DNA of 64,000 nt from the NCBI GenBank assembly GCA_963971405.1, contig OZ020489.1, positions 35,807,047 to 35,871,046 on the forward strand. Reading direction: 5' to 3'. Each line of letters begins with the position of its first letter. Position 1 is the first letter of the stretch. Origin of the DNA: Psococerastis gibbosa. Its lineage: Eukaryota; Arthropoda; Insecta; Psocodea; Psocidae. Positions 1 through 13,500 of this stretch are shown here, piece by piece. The notes under the pieces were generated by a model. It saw only the letters and a program-made list of their open reading frames with translations, did no database searches and had not been told where the DNA came from. Position numbers and translations under genes: made by a program.

Positions 1-30
1 GCAACTTTAACTTATTGTAGGCCTACAGCT

Positions 31-189
31 GCGGCCCGAACATGGCGATTATATAATACCGGGGTTAGTATAATACCCTGGTATTAAAAAAGTAAACAAG
101 ATAATTTTACAATAGAAAGTGCTATTCAAATTTGTTTACAGTTTTAACCCCAGGAGTAAGTTATTACCAATCGCCATAATTGGCCCACT
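31..189. mobile_element. Short MITE, family 2, copy a
   Basis: Imperfect inverted ends (GGCGATTATATAATACC... against ...ACCAATCGCC) enclose an interior shared with 494-664 (AAACAAGATAATTTTA and AAGTGCTATTCAAA). Non-coding. Confidence 0.6.
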
Positions 190-493
190 GTTGCGCAAGT
201 TTTTGGAAAGAGTCTCTAGACTTGATCAGACGTCACCTAAGTACATCAAAACCTTCCGCTGAGCGGGTATTATAAATAAATAAATAGATAAATATTGACT
301 TTTTTGTTCTATTACTAAGCTAACTCATCAGCGGCCTTTAAATAGGCCTACTGTAGGTCTTGAACTTATAAAGACGTAAGACTCACGCAACGTACCTATA
401 CTAATATAGATTATGGGCTATAAAATTTTATTATCCAAGTCATAGTCTTATAGAGGCTAATCCCAGACAGATAGCCGCGTTGTTCAGCGACCT

Positions 494-664
494 GCAGCCT
501 GATCGAGGCGATTATAATACCGGTATTTATTTAATCCCCTGGTATTAAAAATGTAAACAAGATAATTTTATAATGGAAAGTGCTATTCAAAATTTGTTTG
601 TTTACAGTTATAATCCTAGGGTATTTATTTAACCCCGGTGTTATAATCGCCTCGATCAGGCTGC
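494..664. mobile_element. Short MITE, family 2, copy b
   Basis: 171 bp with perfect terminal inverted repeats GCAGCCTGATCGAGGCGATT / AATCGCCTCGATCAGGCTGC and the same interior as the copy at 31-189. Non-coding foldback element. Confidence 0.75.
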
Positions 665-835
665 TGGTCCACCGTGGTAAGACTAACATTCGTGCTGTAC
701 CTATTGGAATATTAATTTAGAACCATTGTTGTATTGGATACCAATTCGGACATTTTCAGATAGATTGTGTACACTTTAGGATTCACGTAGCCCGTAGGTC
801 CTTAACATAATCGCCAATCGGCAGCTGAAAGTAAT

Positions 836-1238
836 ATATATTAATGGCAAACCGGGTCGCCGATATTCCATTTCTGTGCAAACTTTAATTTCTCATGAAA
901 TATGGAACGCAGAGCAATGAAAAAATGCTGAATGGCAAGAAGAATTGTTTCTCCTAATTTTGATACATACTATGTTGCAATCATGAATACCGATCAGCTA
1001 TCGTTGGTGAACTTGATACACAAAAAATAACGGTCACTCAGGAGTTCAAGTTGAAGGAGTTCATCAACTGTGGCGAATTGGGGTTATTTAAGGTCACATA
1101 CTATACATAAATATTAGGAGAAAAAATTCTTCTTGCCTTTCAGCATTTTTTCATTGTCTTGCGTTCCATATTTCATGAGAAATAGAAGTTTGAACACAAA
1201 ATGGAATATGGGCGACTCCGGTAGCCTTTTATTATATT
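836..1238. mobile_element. Foldback element with ~125-bp arms
   Basis: The left arm (about 838-962; TCATGAAATATGGAACGC, GCAAGAAGAATT) is the reverse complement of the right arm (about 1110-1235), with a ~150-bp loop. No coding capacity. A large-hairpin MITE or an inverted duplication. Confidence 0.7.
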
Positions 1239-1544
1239 TTGTATAAACAAGGGAAGGATTCTTTGAAAATTATATGATGAGAGGCTATATTTCTTCGCTG
1301 CTAACAAGTTTTGAATTTTAGTTAAATATTATGATAATCGTTTGTTCCTAAAAAAATAATAGCAGTCTGTAAAAAGCATGGTAAAAAGCTAATTTCTCAA
1401 CTAAAATTAGGCGGGAAAAATAGGCGGGAGTTTTTAAAAGGCCGGGGTTATCACAAAAAATAAACAAAAACAAAATTTTATCAAGAAGGCAGTGTTTTAT
1501 TCAAATACTAACAGATTTTTTATATTAAAAATAATTAGCAATAA

Positions 1545-4500
1545 ATGGTGAAATGGAGACAAATATTGAAACCTTTTACTAAATTTAAAAACTCTAGCGC
1601 TGATTTGGAAAATTCGGACGAGATGGAGAAAGGAGAGCAGCCAGATGAGTTGTTGAAACAGCTTACAGCTTCTATTTTCAATGATAAACCAGGTAGGGTT
1701 AATTTGGCACCGCCAATAGTCTTGTTCAATAAGTACATTAATTGTTTTTGTTGTGATTAAGGCATCTCTACAGATAATCCTGTCGTGACGGCAGACATTG
1801 CAAATCCTTTCATTGCTGGGAAGCTTGACCCATGCCTCTACTTCTCAGCCATCAAAGGCCCGCCCATCCGGAAGAGAAATGCTTAGTCTACTGAGTATTG
1901 GCAGTAATGCAGAATAGTGATTTTTAAAAACATGAAGAAGCGTCAGCCCCAAAGGGCAAAGCGCCTATTTATTTTAAAAAGAAGAACACGAAGAGGCACT
2001 TCTTTTCCAAATGTTCGCCTATAATAGGTGGACAAGGCTACTTTGCTAGAGCGAAGTCCATGCTGATAGCCTAGACAGTTGCTTGTTCAAGGCCTAATAT
2101 TTCCGCTTGTAGACTATTGCGATATAGTTTAGGTAAAGGTTCAGTTTAGCTACCCCGCTGTATCAAAGTCGAATGAAAATGCTTTTAATATGGAAGGAAA
2201 ACATCCCATTTGCAAGGGAATTCATATTTTAAGCAAGGGTTGTCTTATTTACATGCCTCTGACTATGTTACTTCCATAAAAAATTGTATGAGCAATTTGT
2301 CCCTATACTTGTCCATGCAAAAATTCGAACTAAATTCGGCTGTAACTCAAAAATTTTCCTTTCCTACTTTTAATTCTTTCGGAAATGAGTTTCTTTTAAG
2401 CTAAATCAACGATACAGAACCAAATTTTGTGATTTTATGAGGGGTAGCTAAACTGAACCTTTTCCATAGTTTACGACGTTGTGACCGTTCGTTACCTTCA
2501 GAGGTTGCAGAATATCTGTGTAAGGTTCGTAATGATGTCAAGTCGTACAGAGACCACCTATCTCCAGTTCTGAACTCTCTGCCCTGGCTGAATCTCCAGC
2601 GTCGGCGTCAGCTTCACCAGGCAAGACTGGTCTTCAAGGCTCTGAGTACCCAATCTCCAACCTACCTCTTCATATGAAGGAATATTCATTGTAAGGAAGA
2701 ATTCGGGGGAATAAATTGGGATACCTAACTCCTAGTAAGTGTCATGGAAACGCCACCTAAGTAGAGCTCTTTGTTTTCAGAGTTTGCCACACGTATGTAC
2801 AAGGTCATTGCTGGAGTTCTTTTTCCCAAAGCATCTACACGGTCATGCAGTGACAATGCGAATGTTCCCAAAGCAGGACAGTTACGCGATGGCTGCTATG
2901 AAATTGAGAAGTTTTTGAAAGATCAGAAACTTGTTGTCGAGTACCTTGAGAAGAATTGTCCCGCGGACGCATTGAAATATGTAAAATTTTGCGAAAAAAT
3001 TGAACACGACGTAAGTATTTTCAACTTGTTATGACAGTTGGCATAGCTGCTCGCTGCCATATGTCGGGAACATGTAACCGAAGGCTAAGTTTCTTGGTGA
3101 ACGAAAATAATTTCAGAACAACGTAAGAAGTAAGAACGTAACCAAGTGGTATTTTTCAAGCAATATTATGTTACAGGAATATAACCTCTTACGTATACTT
3201 CTCAGCATAATCAGGCCTTGGTGGCTTCTGTACTGTACATTTAGGTTTAACTTAATCTTAACTGGACTTTTGTCTAGGCGGATGTTCATCTAAATGATCG
3301 TTTGGCAACTCTTAGATTTTTGATTCAATTGGGGAAGAAAGCCAATTCCGATCAACCTATTTTGGACAAAATAAAGATTCCAACCTCTACTGCCAGATTT
3401 CTTCCAGTTAAAGTAAGTGAACTCAGTTGTAGTAATAGAGGAATATTTGTGAGATTCATATTCGAGAGGAGATATTGTTCATAGCCGCCACAATAAAAAG
3501 TTTAACTTAAATTACGGGAATTTACTGCAAAAAGTATACTATATGATAGCTGCCCCCCCCCCCCCCCCCCCGGACATAAATTCTTGGGCCGCTTTGCTTA
3601 TATACCACGCTTCAAAATGGCGGATGACGCTACCTGTGTGATATAGGGGTGTTAGTGCCACACTTGCCCCAAAATAATGATTAAAAAAATCAATTCAAAG
3701 CAATCAGAATCTAGACTGAGTCTGTAAATAATTACAAGATTTATGCATCCTGTTTTGAAATGTGTGGAAGAAACAAATTTATGAGGTCCAAAAATTTCCT
3801 CTTAAGAACACCTAGCAACCTTGATTTTTTTGTTGTTGTTTAGTCAGGTAGGAAGAATGATGACACCGACGGGACAGACGCTTCCAGGCCATCGTCTTCC
3901 TCCGAATGCAAATCCTTGTCTCCGTCATCACTACTTGCCATTGGTGAGTCTATCTTTGGCAGGTTTCCACCGACCTCTCATTGCAGAATGCACATACGTT
4001 GACGTGGTAGCAGACATTCAAGACTTAGCGGGGTATCCACCGACCTCTCATTGCAGAACTCAAATGACATTGACGGAAATTTGAATTTTTCTTTTTATAG
4101 AAATCTATTAAAATGTTTGTACTTAACATATCCCATGGCGCCATTTTGTAATTTTAGTTTGTTTGTTTGTGATTTTACTCTATAATCATTGCTCAATTTT
4201 AACTATGGCATAGAGTAAAACAAAAATTTCCGTCAATGTCATTTGCATTCTGCAATGAGAGGTCGGGGAAACCCCGCCTTTATTAATGATATCTGCTACC
4301 ACGTCAACGTATGTGCATTCTGCAATGAGAGGTCGGTGGAAATCCCCCCTTTGCCTTCGTATTTGTTCTTTTAAGGATCACTCCCACCATGGACAGGAAG
4401 CACTATTTTGCTGTGCTTACGAAGAGGGAAGGAACAGATAAGGAACTGAAGAAGCTAGAAGCGTAAGAAATGTGGTGTTACAGAAGATCAGCTGGAGGTA

Positions 4501-7500
4501 TCACCTGACCAATGAAAGGAGTGCAAGAGGCAATTGAAGAAGAGAGACAGCTGCTACCTCATATAAATATTAGAATAGCGAAATGGGTGGGACATTTGTT
4601 AAGACATTGAAATCTGGTACAAAACCATCATTAAGGGCACAGTGGAAAATCCAAAATAAGAGGGTGGCCGAAGAAGGAATTCATGGATCAACTGAAGGAG
4701 GAAGCAGGAGCTCGAAAGAGAACATTTAAACATTAGCCAGTGTGTTCTTACAAATGATATTATGTTTCAAACTCTGCCCCACTCCTTGAATTGTGGGCCT
4801 ACCCTCTCCTGCTCCCAATCCTTAGTATAAACGCGGTTGGTTTTTTATTTATTGTTTGATGATGGATTGTATCCTAAACCGGTCATGCCAATTGTGGATT
4901 GTCAGGAAATATAGTAGTGTAGTGCTACAGACTCCGACTTTCACCCGAAGGGTTGTTGGTTAGAGTCCCACACTTGCTACATTTTCTGGCCATGCTTCGG
5001 AGGGCATGTAAAACTTTCCGGACTTTTCTAGTTGAGTGTAAGAGCCCTAACTCCGTTAGGTTGGCTTGGGAATAGAACAAAAAGTCAATATTTTATTTGA
5101 TTTATTTTTAGTGTGTGATTGTATTTTCGCCTAAGGTGCCCATTCCATTGACCGGCTAGGGCTATTTCCAAAAACGGTGACGTGGTAGCAGACATTCAAG
5201 ACTTAGGTGGCGTTTCCACCGACCTCGCATTGCAGAATTGATGGAAATGTTTATTTTCCTCTATGCCATAGTTAAAATTGATCAATGATCATACAGTAAA
5301 ATCACAAACAAACTAAAATTAAAAAATGGCGTCATGGGATATGTTAAGTACAAACATTTTAATAGATTTCTATAAAAAGAAAAATTCTAATTTCCGTCAA
5401 TGTAATTTGCATTCTGCAATGCGAGATCGCTGGAAACGCAACCTAAGTCTTGAATGTCTGCTACCACGTCACTGTTTTTGGAAATAGCCCTAGCCGGTTA
5501 ATGGAATGGGCACCTAAGATGTAAATGAATGAACGTGTATTGAATATAGAAGTCTCCCAGGAAACTCACAAGGGTATTTTGTCGTTGAATATTAATCTAT
5601 TTTTCAGGTACTCCTCGAGCGTCACCTAGATTGAAAACATCTCCATTAAATCAACCTCCGCCTGCTCGGCCGTTGCCAACCCCAGATGATTTTAATGCTG
5701 GTAAGTTATTAAATAGGCATGTGGCACTAGTGGCCATAGCGCATGCTAGCTAAAAGAACCCGCGCCCCCATAACCTACATAACCCTCATGGTTCGATAAC
5801 TATGAGGCCCATGCCTCTACTGACTATTAACAGCCAACGGCCTTACCATGATGAATCCAGGAGAACAGAGCATGTTTCAAACTGCGGCAAACTTGGTAGT
5901 GTGCACAGCGTTGGCAGGGGAACATGGTGGGACATGTCTACGCGCAGAGGCTATACCAGTCAGTCTACGTGCGTGTCGAGTCCTGGTCACCTCCGATTTA
6001 AATCGTGTGACTTTACTATTACTATTATACTGGTTCGGAATCCACTATAATCAGGAGGTCCACCTTGTCAGTCAACTCCCCTTTCCCCCGAGGTGAAAGA
6101 GTCTGCCCTTAGGGTGCCTCAAGTTAACAAACAGACTCACTCCCCCCGCCAGGCTGACAGGGTTGCTTTAAGCAGAAATGCTAAAAGCTGGCGTTGGAAA
6201 CAACAACAACAACAACAACAACTGACTATTAACACAGCAGGCAATGTAAGTCCAACTAACCCCTTGTTAAATACTACTGACTGGTCCAGGCCTGAGGATT
6301 GATAGAAGATCTCGCGACCTCTACTCTATTCAGGGCATAACTGTTCCTTTTTGTACCTTGTAGAGATTGGAAATACATAGAATAGAATAGAATAGAAAGT
6401 CCATAATGCACCGATTTTCATAACAATAGCGTAAATAACACAATGTACAATGCAGTCAAGAACTTAACAGAATCCAAAAAAAAAAGTTCAAAGTGCTTCC
6501 CTATTCAAAAAAAACTTTTGGATGTTGTACAATGTCCTTTGAATAATGAAACACTTCAAACTCCTTCTGAACTCTGCCAAGTTCTTGGCTGACTTTATTA
6601 AATTAGGCAGTTTGTTATATATGCGCACACCGATATACTAGTATGACGGCTTACATTCGTACCGCCGGGTTTTGTGTTGACCTTTGACCTTGACCTCGTT
6701 CCATGATTGATCATTCATTCATTCATTCATTGCAGATTTGGGAGGTGGACTGAGAGAGAGGGAGCTATTAAAGTCTCTACTTTTCGTTTGGCAAGGAGTC
6801 CATAGCCAAATTTTTCGGCTAGATGAAACCAGCCGAAGATATCTACTTCATGAGAAGTGGAATGTATACCCGTGGGTGCGAGAGCAAGCCAATAACTTGG
6901 CGACCCTCGGCTACCTCCATGACTGTTTAGTGCCTTTTTCCCAAGCGCAGGCGGATTCCGGCCGTGTACGCAACTGCGTCGCCGGGTTTGTTCGCGATCA
7001 GTTGAGCGACTATTACGCTCTCATTGCCTCACTCCGGACTCAGGTAATTTTTTTTTGTCCATTTCTTAATATTTTTACCATATGCCCTAAAGCTGCGTTG
7101 AGACTCGTTCGCTTGAGCATTGGCATTTGTATCAGGTATGAATTGACATCGCGGAGTGAATCAGTTTGCTAATGACTAAAATTGCATTCGGAAACAATAC
7201 CAATAATGCCCGAAAACTGATGGGGTCGTTGGCAGAGCAAGAATTAATGGGCCACATTACGTATGGTCCATAAAAAGCCTTTCAATACTAATAATTATAA
7301 TATTGTAATACGCTACCTCGAAACTACGAGTATGTTGAAGCATCGTAAGGCACGTATTAATATCGTGGTGCCTGGAGAACTGACGTCGTTATAGACGAGA
7401 CCCTGAAAAAAGGAGAGATTGTTCGTTCGCAAAAGATCAAAGAGTTTGGTGGATTGAGCGCGTGGAGTGAGCGGCTCAACACCGAACTCCAAGCTCCAAC

Positions 7501-10500
7501 TCCATATACAGAGCCAGAATTGAGGGCAGAAGGCGGCAAGGCAGGCCACGGAACCGACGGAAAGAGGAGGTGGCAAAGGAAGACCAAAGACCGGGATTTT
7601 TAGAGAGAGCTGGTGGCTCATTGTACCCTATCTTTCCTCTTGCAACTACTTCTTCGTGCACCTGCTGTCTACTCTCTTTAATTGATCGAACCATAGAGAT
7701 TTAGATAGGAAATTCGTGTACTTATAAAAAGAACCGGTCCGAGTTTACTAGAACATGCTTTCCAATTTATCAACATTAGTAGATAGAGAATATGAGTAAT
7801 TTCATGGTAAATAATTTGCCTATAGTTAAATTTCCAATATCTCGGGGGGGGGGGGGGGGGGGTTGTCCATCTATCGTCACTGGAGGGGAGGTAAATTCTA
7901 GATAGGTCAGACCAACACATTACCACACAGCAATAATGGCAGAGCACGCAATGCATTTGAGCGTGAATTTTCTATCATTTTTTCAAAAATTAATTTTTTG
8001 TGCAAAACCAAATATTTTTTTGGGAAAGCAACCTATCCGGTTTCGTTACTCAATTTAACACCTAAAACATGCCTGAAGGTAGAAATCATCGATAGAAAGG
8101 TTTCGCAGAAAAATTATTTTTTCATTAAAATGTAGTTATTTTTATTTTTTTACCCCCAGAAGCAAACTATCAAGGGGCAAGCGACCCCCCGCATTTTGTC
8201 AACATTAATAACGACTACAATATATGCGAATTTAAAAGAAATCGTTGGAGCAGTTTTTGAGAATGAATTTTTTTATACGTTTTTTTTGGGGTTTTTTGAG
8301 AATAAAACCCCCCCAAATTGAGTTAGCCCCAAATAAAAAAAATGGTCCCGAGGTACAAGGCCGTAGCCAGAATTTTTTTCGGGGGGGGGGGGGGGGGGGC
8401 TGTGCCAACTGAGATCCTATCAAGTGTAAATTTACTTCTTGAGAATTCAATTGTATCTAGTGTATTCCTTAGAGGTTATGGTGTTACTCGTATACACTAT
8501 GATGGCATAGGCACATCAAAAGGCAATTTATTGGAGGGTTTAGCTTCGGTGCGAACACAGGTTTATAACATATTGCGGATATGCGGACTAAAATGCGATG
8601 ATATCATTACGATGGTTTAGAAAGTATATGGATATGGATTTGACAAAGTCTACAAAAGAATGCTCATTCATAAAAATTATATTGCTATTAACCGAAAGAG
8701 GGGGCCTGGGGTTCCCCCCCGGTGAAAATTTTTGCAAATGTAACTGCAAAACAGTGGGGTTTTACAGCAGGAAAGCTTGCAAAGGAATGCATATTCATTT
8801 TGCTCCAAACAGGGGGACCGGGGGGGGGGGGGCTGCAGCACAACAAGCCCCCCCCTTGGCTACGGCCTTGCCGAGGTATGATTTTTGTAAACCTACATGC
8901 CAAATTCCACCCAAATCCACCGAGTAGTTTGCCCGGAAATCGATGAACAGACAGACCGACAGACAGTCAGACATTGCGTAAAAACCACTGTTTTGGGTTC
9001 CTGGGACCTCAAAACGTGTAAATCCGTTGAAATCTCGGATTCGAAAATTTCGACCATCGCAAAGCTTTCCTTATACTACGTATAAATTGGAAAGCATAAA
9101 AAAAAATAGGTACAACGTGAGTTAAAAAGCTGTGCTCCCTCCAGCCGAAGTGTGTGAGGTTGGTATAATAACAATGACAGTACTTTTTTTTTTTTTTTAC
9201 ATAATACAGCAGTGTTCAGGTACAGGTTACAGGATCGTTTATCATCGCAGTCTCCTTCTCGCTGTGCTCTTCAGCAACACCGAACTCACTTTTAATCATT
9301 TAAAGGCTGACTTGTATTGCGGCTTTTATTTCTAGGAAGAAAACGGTGTTCGAAATGGTGACAACAAGAATTTTTTAACGTTGGAGAGTCTCCGCGTTCA
9401 GAGTCTTCCTGTTGCAAGGACATTGATGGATCTGATCAGCATTCTCGAGTTCACTGCAGAAGACCGCGGTGGATATCTCGCGTCCGGCATCTACTGCTTT
9501 ATTTGCCACGGTGACCCCGATTTGCAGAGATTGGTCAAAAAGTTCCTTGCCGAGGTAACAATTTTTTTTAGATGGGATATTGCACTCTTTAAATAACATT
9601 TCAGGGGTGGTTATTTCTCACAGAGCCTCCCCGCGAATTTGCGAAAAGCGCCTATTTTTATTTTTGGCCTCTTGAAAAAATTGGCTCTAATTATCTTACA
9701 CATTTTGATAGCAGTGAAATGAAGACGAAGATTACAGACGAAGATTTATGTAACTGTGAACAGGGGGTCGTGGGCAGGGTTAGATTCAATGAGCAAACAT
9801 GTGTAGGAGGGATGTTGAGTTCAACAACATGTCTGGCAGCCGGCAGCCTCCTTTTTTCGATCAGTATAAGGGTTGCGTGGACCTAAGTCTGCTGGAAAAT
9901 GTTGTGTCCAGTCTCGATACTTCCGCATAATGCCCAGTTCTCTAGCAACTGAGCCGATGCCATAGAAATTAAGGCTTATTACGATTTCAAATACGTTGTA
10001 GACAACTTGGAGATCAAGTCAATTTTTTTTAAATTAATAAACTCCTTTTTCGTTCAAAATTTGTCTAAATGAAAAATTTATAAAAAATACAGGCTTTCTC
10101 CAAAAGCACTCTATTTGCCTGGCTAATTTACTAATAGTCTACACAGTCGATCTAATGCACTTTATCTAGTTTATTAGAGTATTAATAATGTCAGATGAGA
10201 AAACGTGAATTTTAATTTTTTTTAAATCAATTTTTCATAAGTCTATTTTCATGTCTTTGCAGCTATGGAACCAGAAATGAATTAATTTCGTCAAAATTAT
10301 TTGGTCTCAAGTTGTTTATAAAATAATTTGATATCTTTGCTTTAAGCACCTAATCCAAAGACGCCCACCAAATTATCATGTTATTTCTTTCAGATTTGCC
10401 AGCCTCTTTACGGAATGCTGACCAAGTGGGTTCTTGAGGGCAATCTGTGCGACCCCACCGGGGAGTTTTTTATCGCTGTGGACAGTCATGTAGCCAGTGA

Positions 10501-13500
10501 ACGATTGTGGCTTGAGAAATATTCTATCAGGTAACCCTCAGCTTACCTTCTTTGTTTGGTTTGGTCTCAAAATGACTTGTCAGCAGTCTCTGCAAAATCA
10601 CCGTAAATCCAATTTAAAAAAATTAATGTTCATTAAAGTCCCAATAACTAGGTGATGGTGATGGTGATGGTAGCAGCATAATGCTTTTGACACCCCTGGC
10701 GTCAGGATTTCGTCATACGCTTCCTCGCAGCCCAGTAAAGTTCGTAGTTGGATTGATTCTGCTGGTGAACGTCTTTAAGGGCAGAGCGAGTCTGGAGATG
10801 ACGCCCTACCATCACTCTTTCTGTGGCGCACAGGGGGAAGAGTGGGTTGTTCCATATTCCAATCCAGTGAAGATGCCTCTGCAGGCAGTCATTGCCGGCG
10901 CAGGGGTGGCAAGGTACAGGTTCTCGGCAGAACTGTGAGGACTCCACCTGTCTTCGCACTCAAAGCCTCCCAAGGTTACCGAGTTGCCTGCTCCGACAGG
11001 TACGCAAAACTAATGCCAGACCTGAGAGAGAAAAATAATAAGAACGCAGAGAAGAGTTGTGCTATGGCCCATCGAGAGCTCTTGCCTACGGCTTTGATGG
11101 TGTGATTTATTTTTCAGGCAGTCGATGCTTCCAGAATTTATTTCTCCTGTTCTGGCGGCCCGAGTTCTTTCCGTTGGCCGCAGTTTGAACTTCCTGCGAG
11201 AGACATGCAGTGATAGTCATCCGTTTGCAGAGCGTCAGAAAATTAAAGAACTTTTTCAATGTCAATCAGGTATGTTGTACCATCTTAGTACTTACAGTAT
11301 ATACAATAATAACAGGATAAATTGTATGAATTGAAAATATGGTGATCATAGAAATATATTAACTGGAGCGGCTGGAGCCATAATATACCTTACGGGGTAC
11401 CCGTTAACCATAAGCCAACTATCAGAGATAAGTACCAACGGGGTCTTACACATTGCAGCATAGCAGAACGGATACCTCGACCCGGTCAAAAACTTATCTT
11501 GTGCAGGCTACACTAGCAGCCATATTGATAACGGTCTACAGCCACGGGATGATTGTGATACTTTCCATTTACACGAAAAAAAGAAAGTTTTTTTAGTTTT
11601 CCAATTGACTGTCGGGAAATTTGTAATTTTGGTTTTGCTTCAAATATCTAACTCCAATTAGGTCACCTGGTTTGTTTACTGGCTACGGCGGTTAACCCGA
11701 ATGAATAATGGCTAACATAGTATATTAGGACACGTAGAGTAGGGGTACAAACTCCGATTTACACCCGAAAGGTTGTTGCTTCGAGTCCCACACTTGCTAA
11801 ATTTTGTAAACATGCTTCGGAGGCATGCAAAGTAAGCAGTCCCGAGTCTTCCTAGTGTAAGTAAGAAAGGGCTTTATAGCCCTAACTCCGCTAGGTTGGC
11901 TGACAAAAAAGTCAATATTTATTTATATTTAGTATATATTTATTGTATAATACAGGTAACTAGAACTTGAAGTAGAGATAGGAGGATTCTGATGATAAAT
12001 TTTGTTCCTTGTAACTTGAGGTAAAATCAGTATTAATTTGACATTGGCTGGATTCACCAAGCTCATTGCAGTTAGCACAGCAAATGTCATTGGTTTTTGA
12101 ATTGCTATATATTTTTAACATGTATACGTTTTTAACATTAACGCTCTTATATGTCTTATTTTTGCTTTCCTAATTTTGCTTTCCAATTTATACGTAGTAT
12201 AAGGAAAGCTTTGTGATGGTCGAAATTTTCGATTCCGAGATTTCAACGGATTTACACGTTTTGAGGTCCCAGGAACCCAAAAAAGTGGTTTTTACGAAAT
12301 GTCTGTCTGTCTGTCGCTCTGTCTGTCTGTTCGTCGATTTCCGGGCAAACTACTCGGTCGATTTTGATGAAATTCGGCATGTAGGTTCACAAAAATCATA
12401 CCTCGTGACCATTTTTTTTATTTTGGGCTAACTCAATTTGGGGGGGTTTTATTTTCAAAAACCCATAAAAAACGTCTAAAAAATTATTTCTCGAAAACGA
12501 CTCCCAACGATTTCTTTTAAATTCACATATATTGTAGTCGTTATTAATGTTGACAAAATGCGGGGGGTCGCTTGCCCCTTGATAGTTTGCTTCTGGGGGT
12601 AAAAAAATAAAAATAACTTAATTTTAATGAAAAATGACTAAAAAATAATTTTGCGAAACTTTTCTATCGATGATTTCTACCTTCAGGCATGTTTTAGGTG
12701 TTAAATTGAGTAACGAAACCGGACAGTTTGCTTTCCCTAAAAACTATTTGGTTTTGTGCAAAAAAATATTTTTTGAAGAAATGAAAGCAAATGCACGCTG
12801 TAATGCATTGCGTGCCCTGCCATTATTGTTGTGTGGTAATGTGTTGGTCTGTCCTATCTAGAATTTACGTCACCTCCAGTGACGTCAGGTGAACGACCCC
12901 CCCCCCCCCCCCCCCCGTGATATCCGAAATTTAACCATAGGAAAATTATTTACCATGAAATTAATCATTTTCTTTCCCTACTAATTCATAAATTGGAAAG
13001 CATGTTCGAGTAAACTCGGACCGGTTGTTACTATTGGCGTAGTCTTACGCCTCTATGGCGAGTACCGCGTGCAGCCGGTGCAAAGACCCTACATCCATAA
13101 AAAATGCAACGGGAAATTATTTTTTCCTCACTGCCGACCTTGCTCTAATTCGCAGCTGAAGTAATGTACCTTATGGAGAAGAAAACGGTGCTGGAGCAAC
13201 TGATCGACCAGGCCTATCAGGAGACCAACAAAAGGGTTCTGCAGGTTCTTCGTGCCAAATATTCCATGCTGGACCATTTCCAGGCTCACCGCAAGTTCCT
13301 ACTGCTCGGTCAAGGCGATTTCATTCACCATCTTATGGATCTCTTACTGTAAGTAGTGGGTTCATTCGCATAAGGTAGGTTCCGGCGTATTTCATCTTAA
13401 GTTCTTAAGACCAGTTGTGGACGTTCAGCTTCCATAGGTCATCGCTAATGGCATCCCCTCCATGGATCTTCTGTCTTCTGGATCAACACCTTCTTAGGCG

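Larger units (their letters stand above)
1..1544. other. Region upstream of GCP3, repeat-rich
   Basis: No coding sequence seen. It holds two related short MITEs, a reverse-oriented SINE tail near 265-335 and a 400-bp foldback at 836-1238. The GCP3 promoter presumably lies between 1240 and 1544; no core motif stands out. Confidence 0.5.

Noticed and set aside
3821-4084. Open frame overlapping GCP3 exon 4 and the following MITE
   Set aside because: It is a wrong-frame read-through of the exon into a foldback element; the exon's own frame joins its neighbours correctly.
7313-7621. Overlapping minus-strand frames in GCP3 intron 6
   Set aside because: GC-richer patch without any recognisable protein motif; possibly repeat-derived but not supported.
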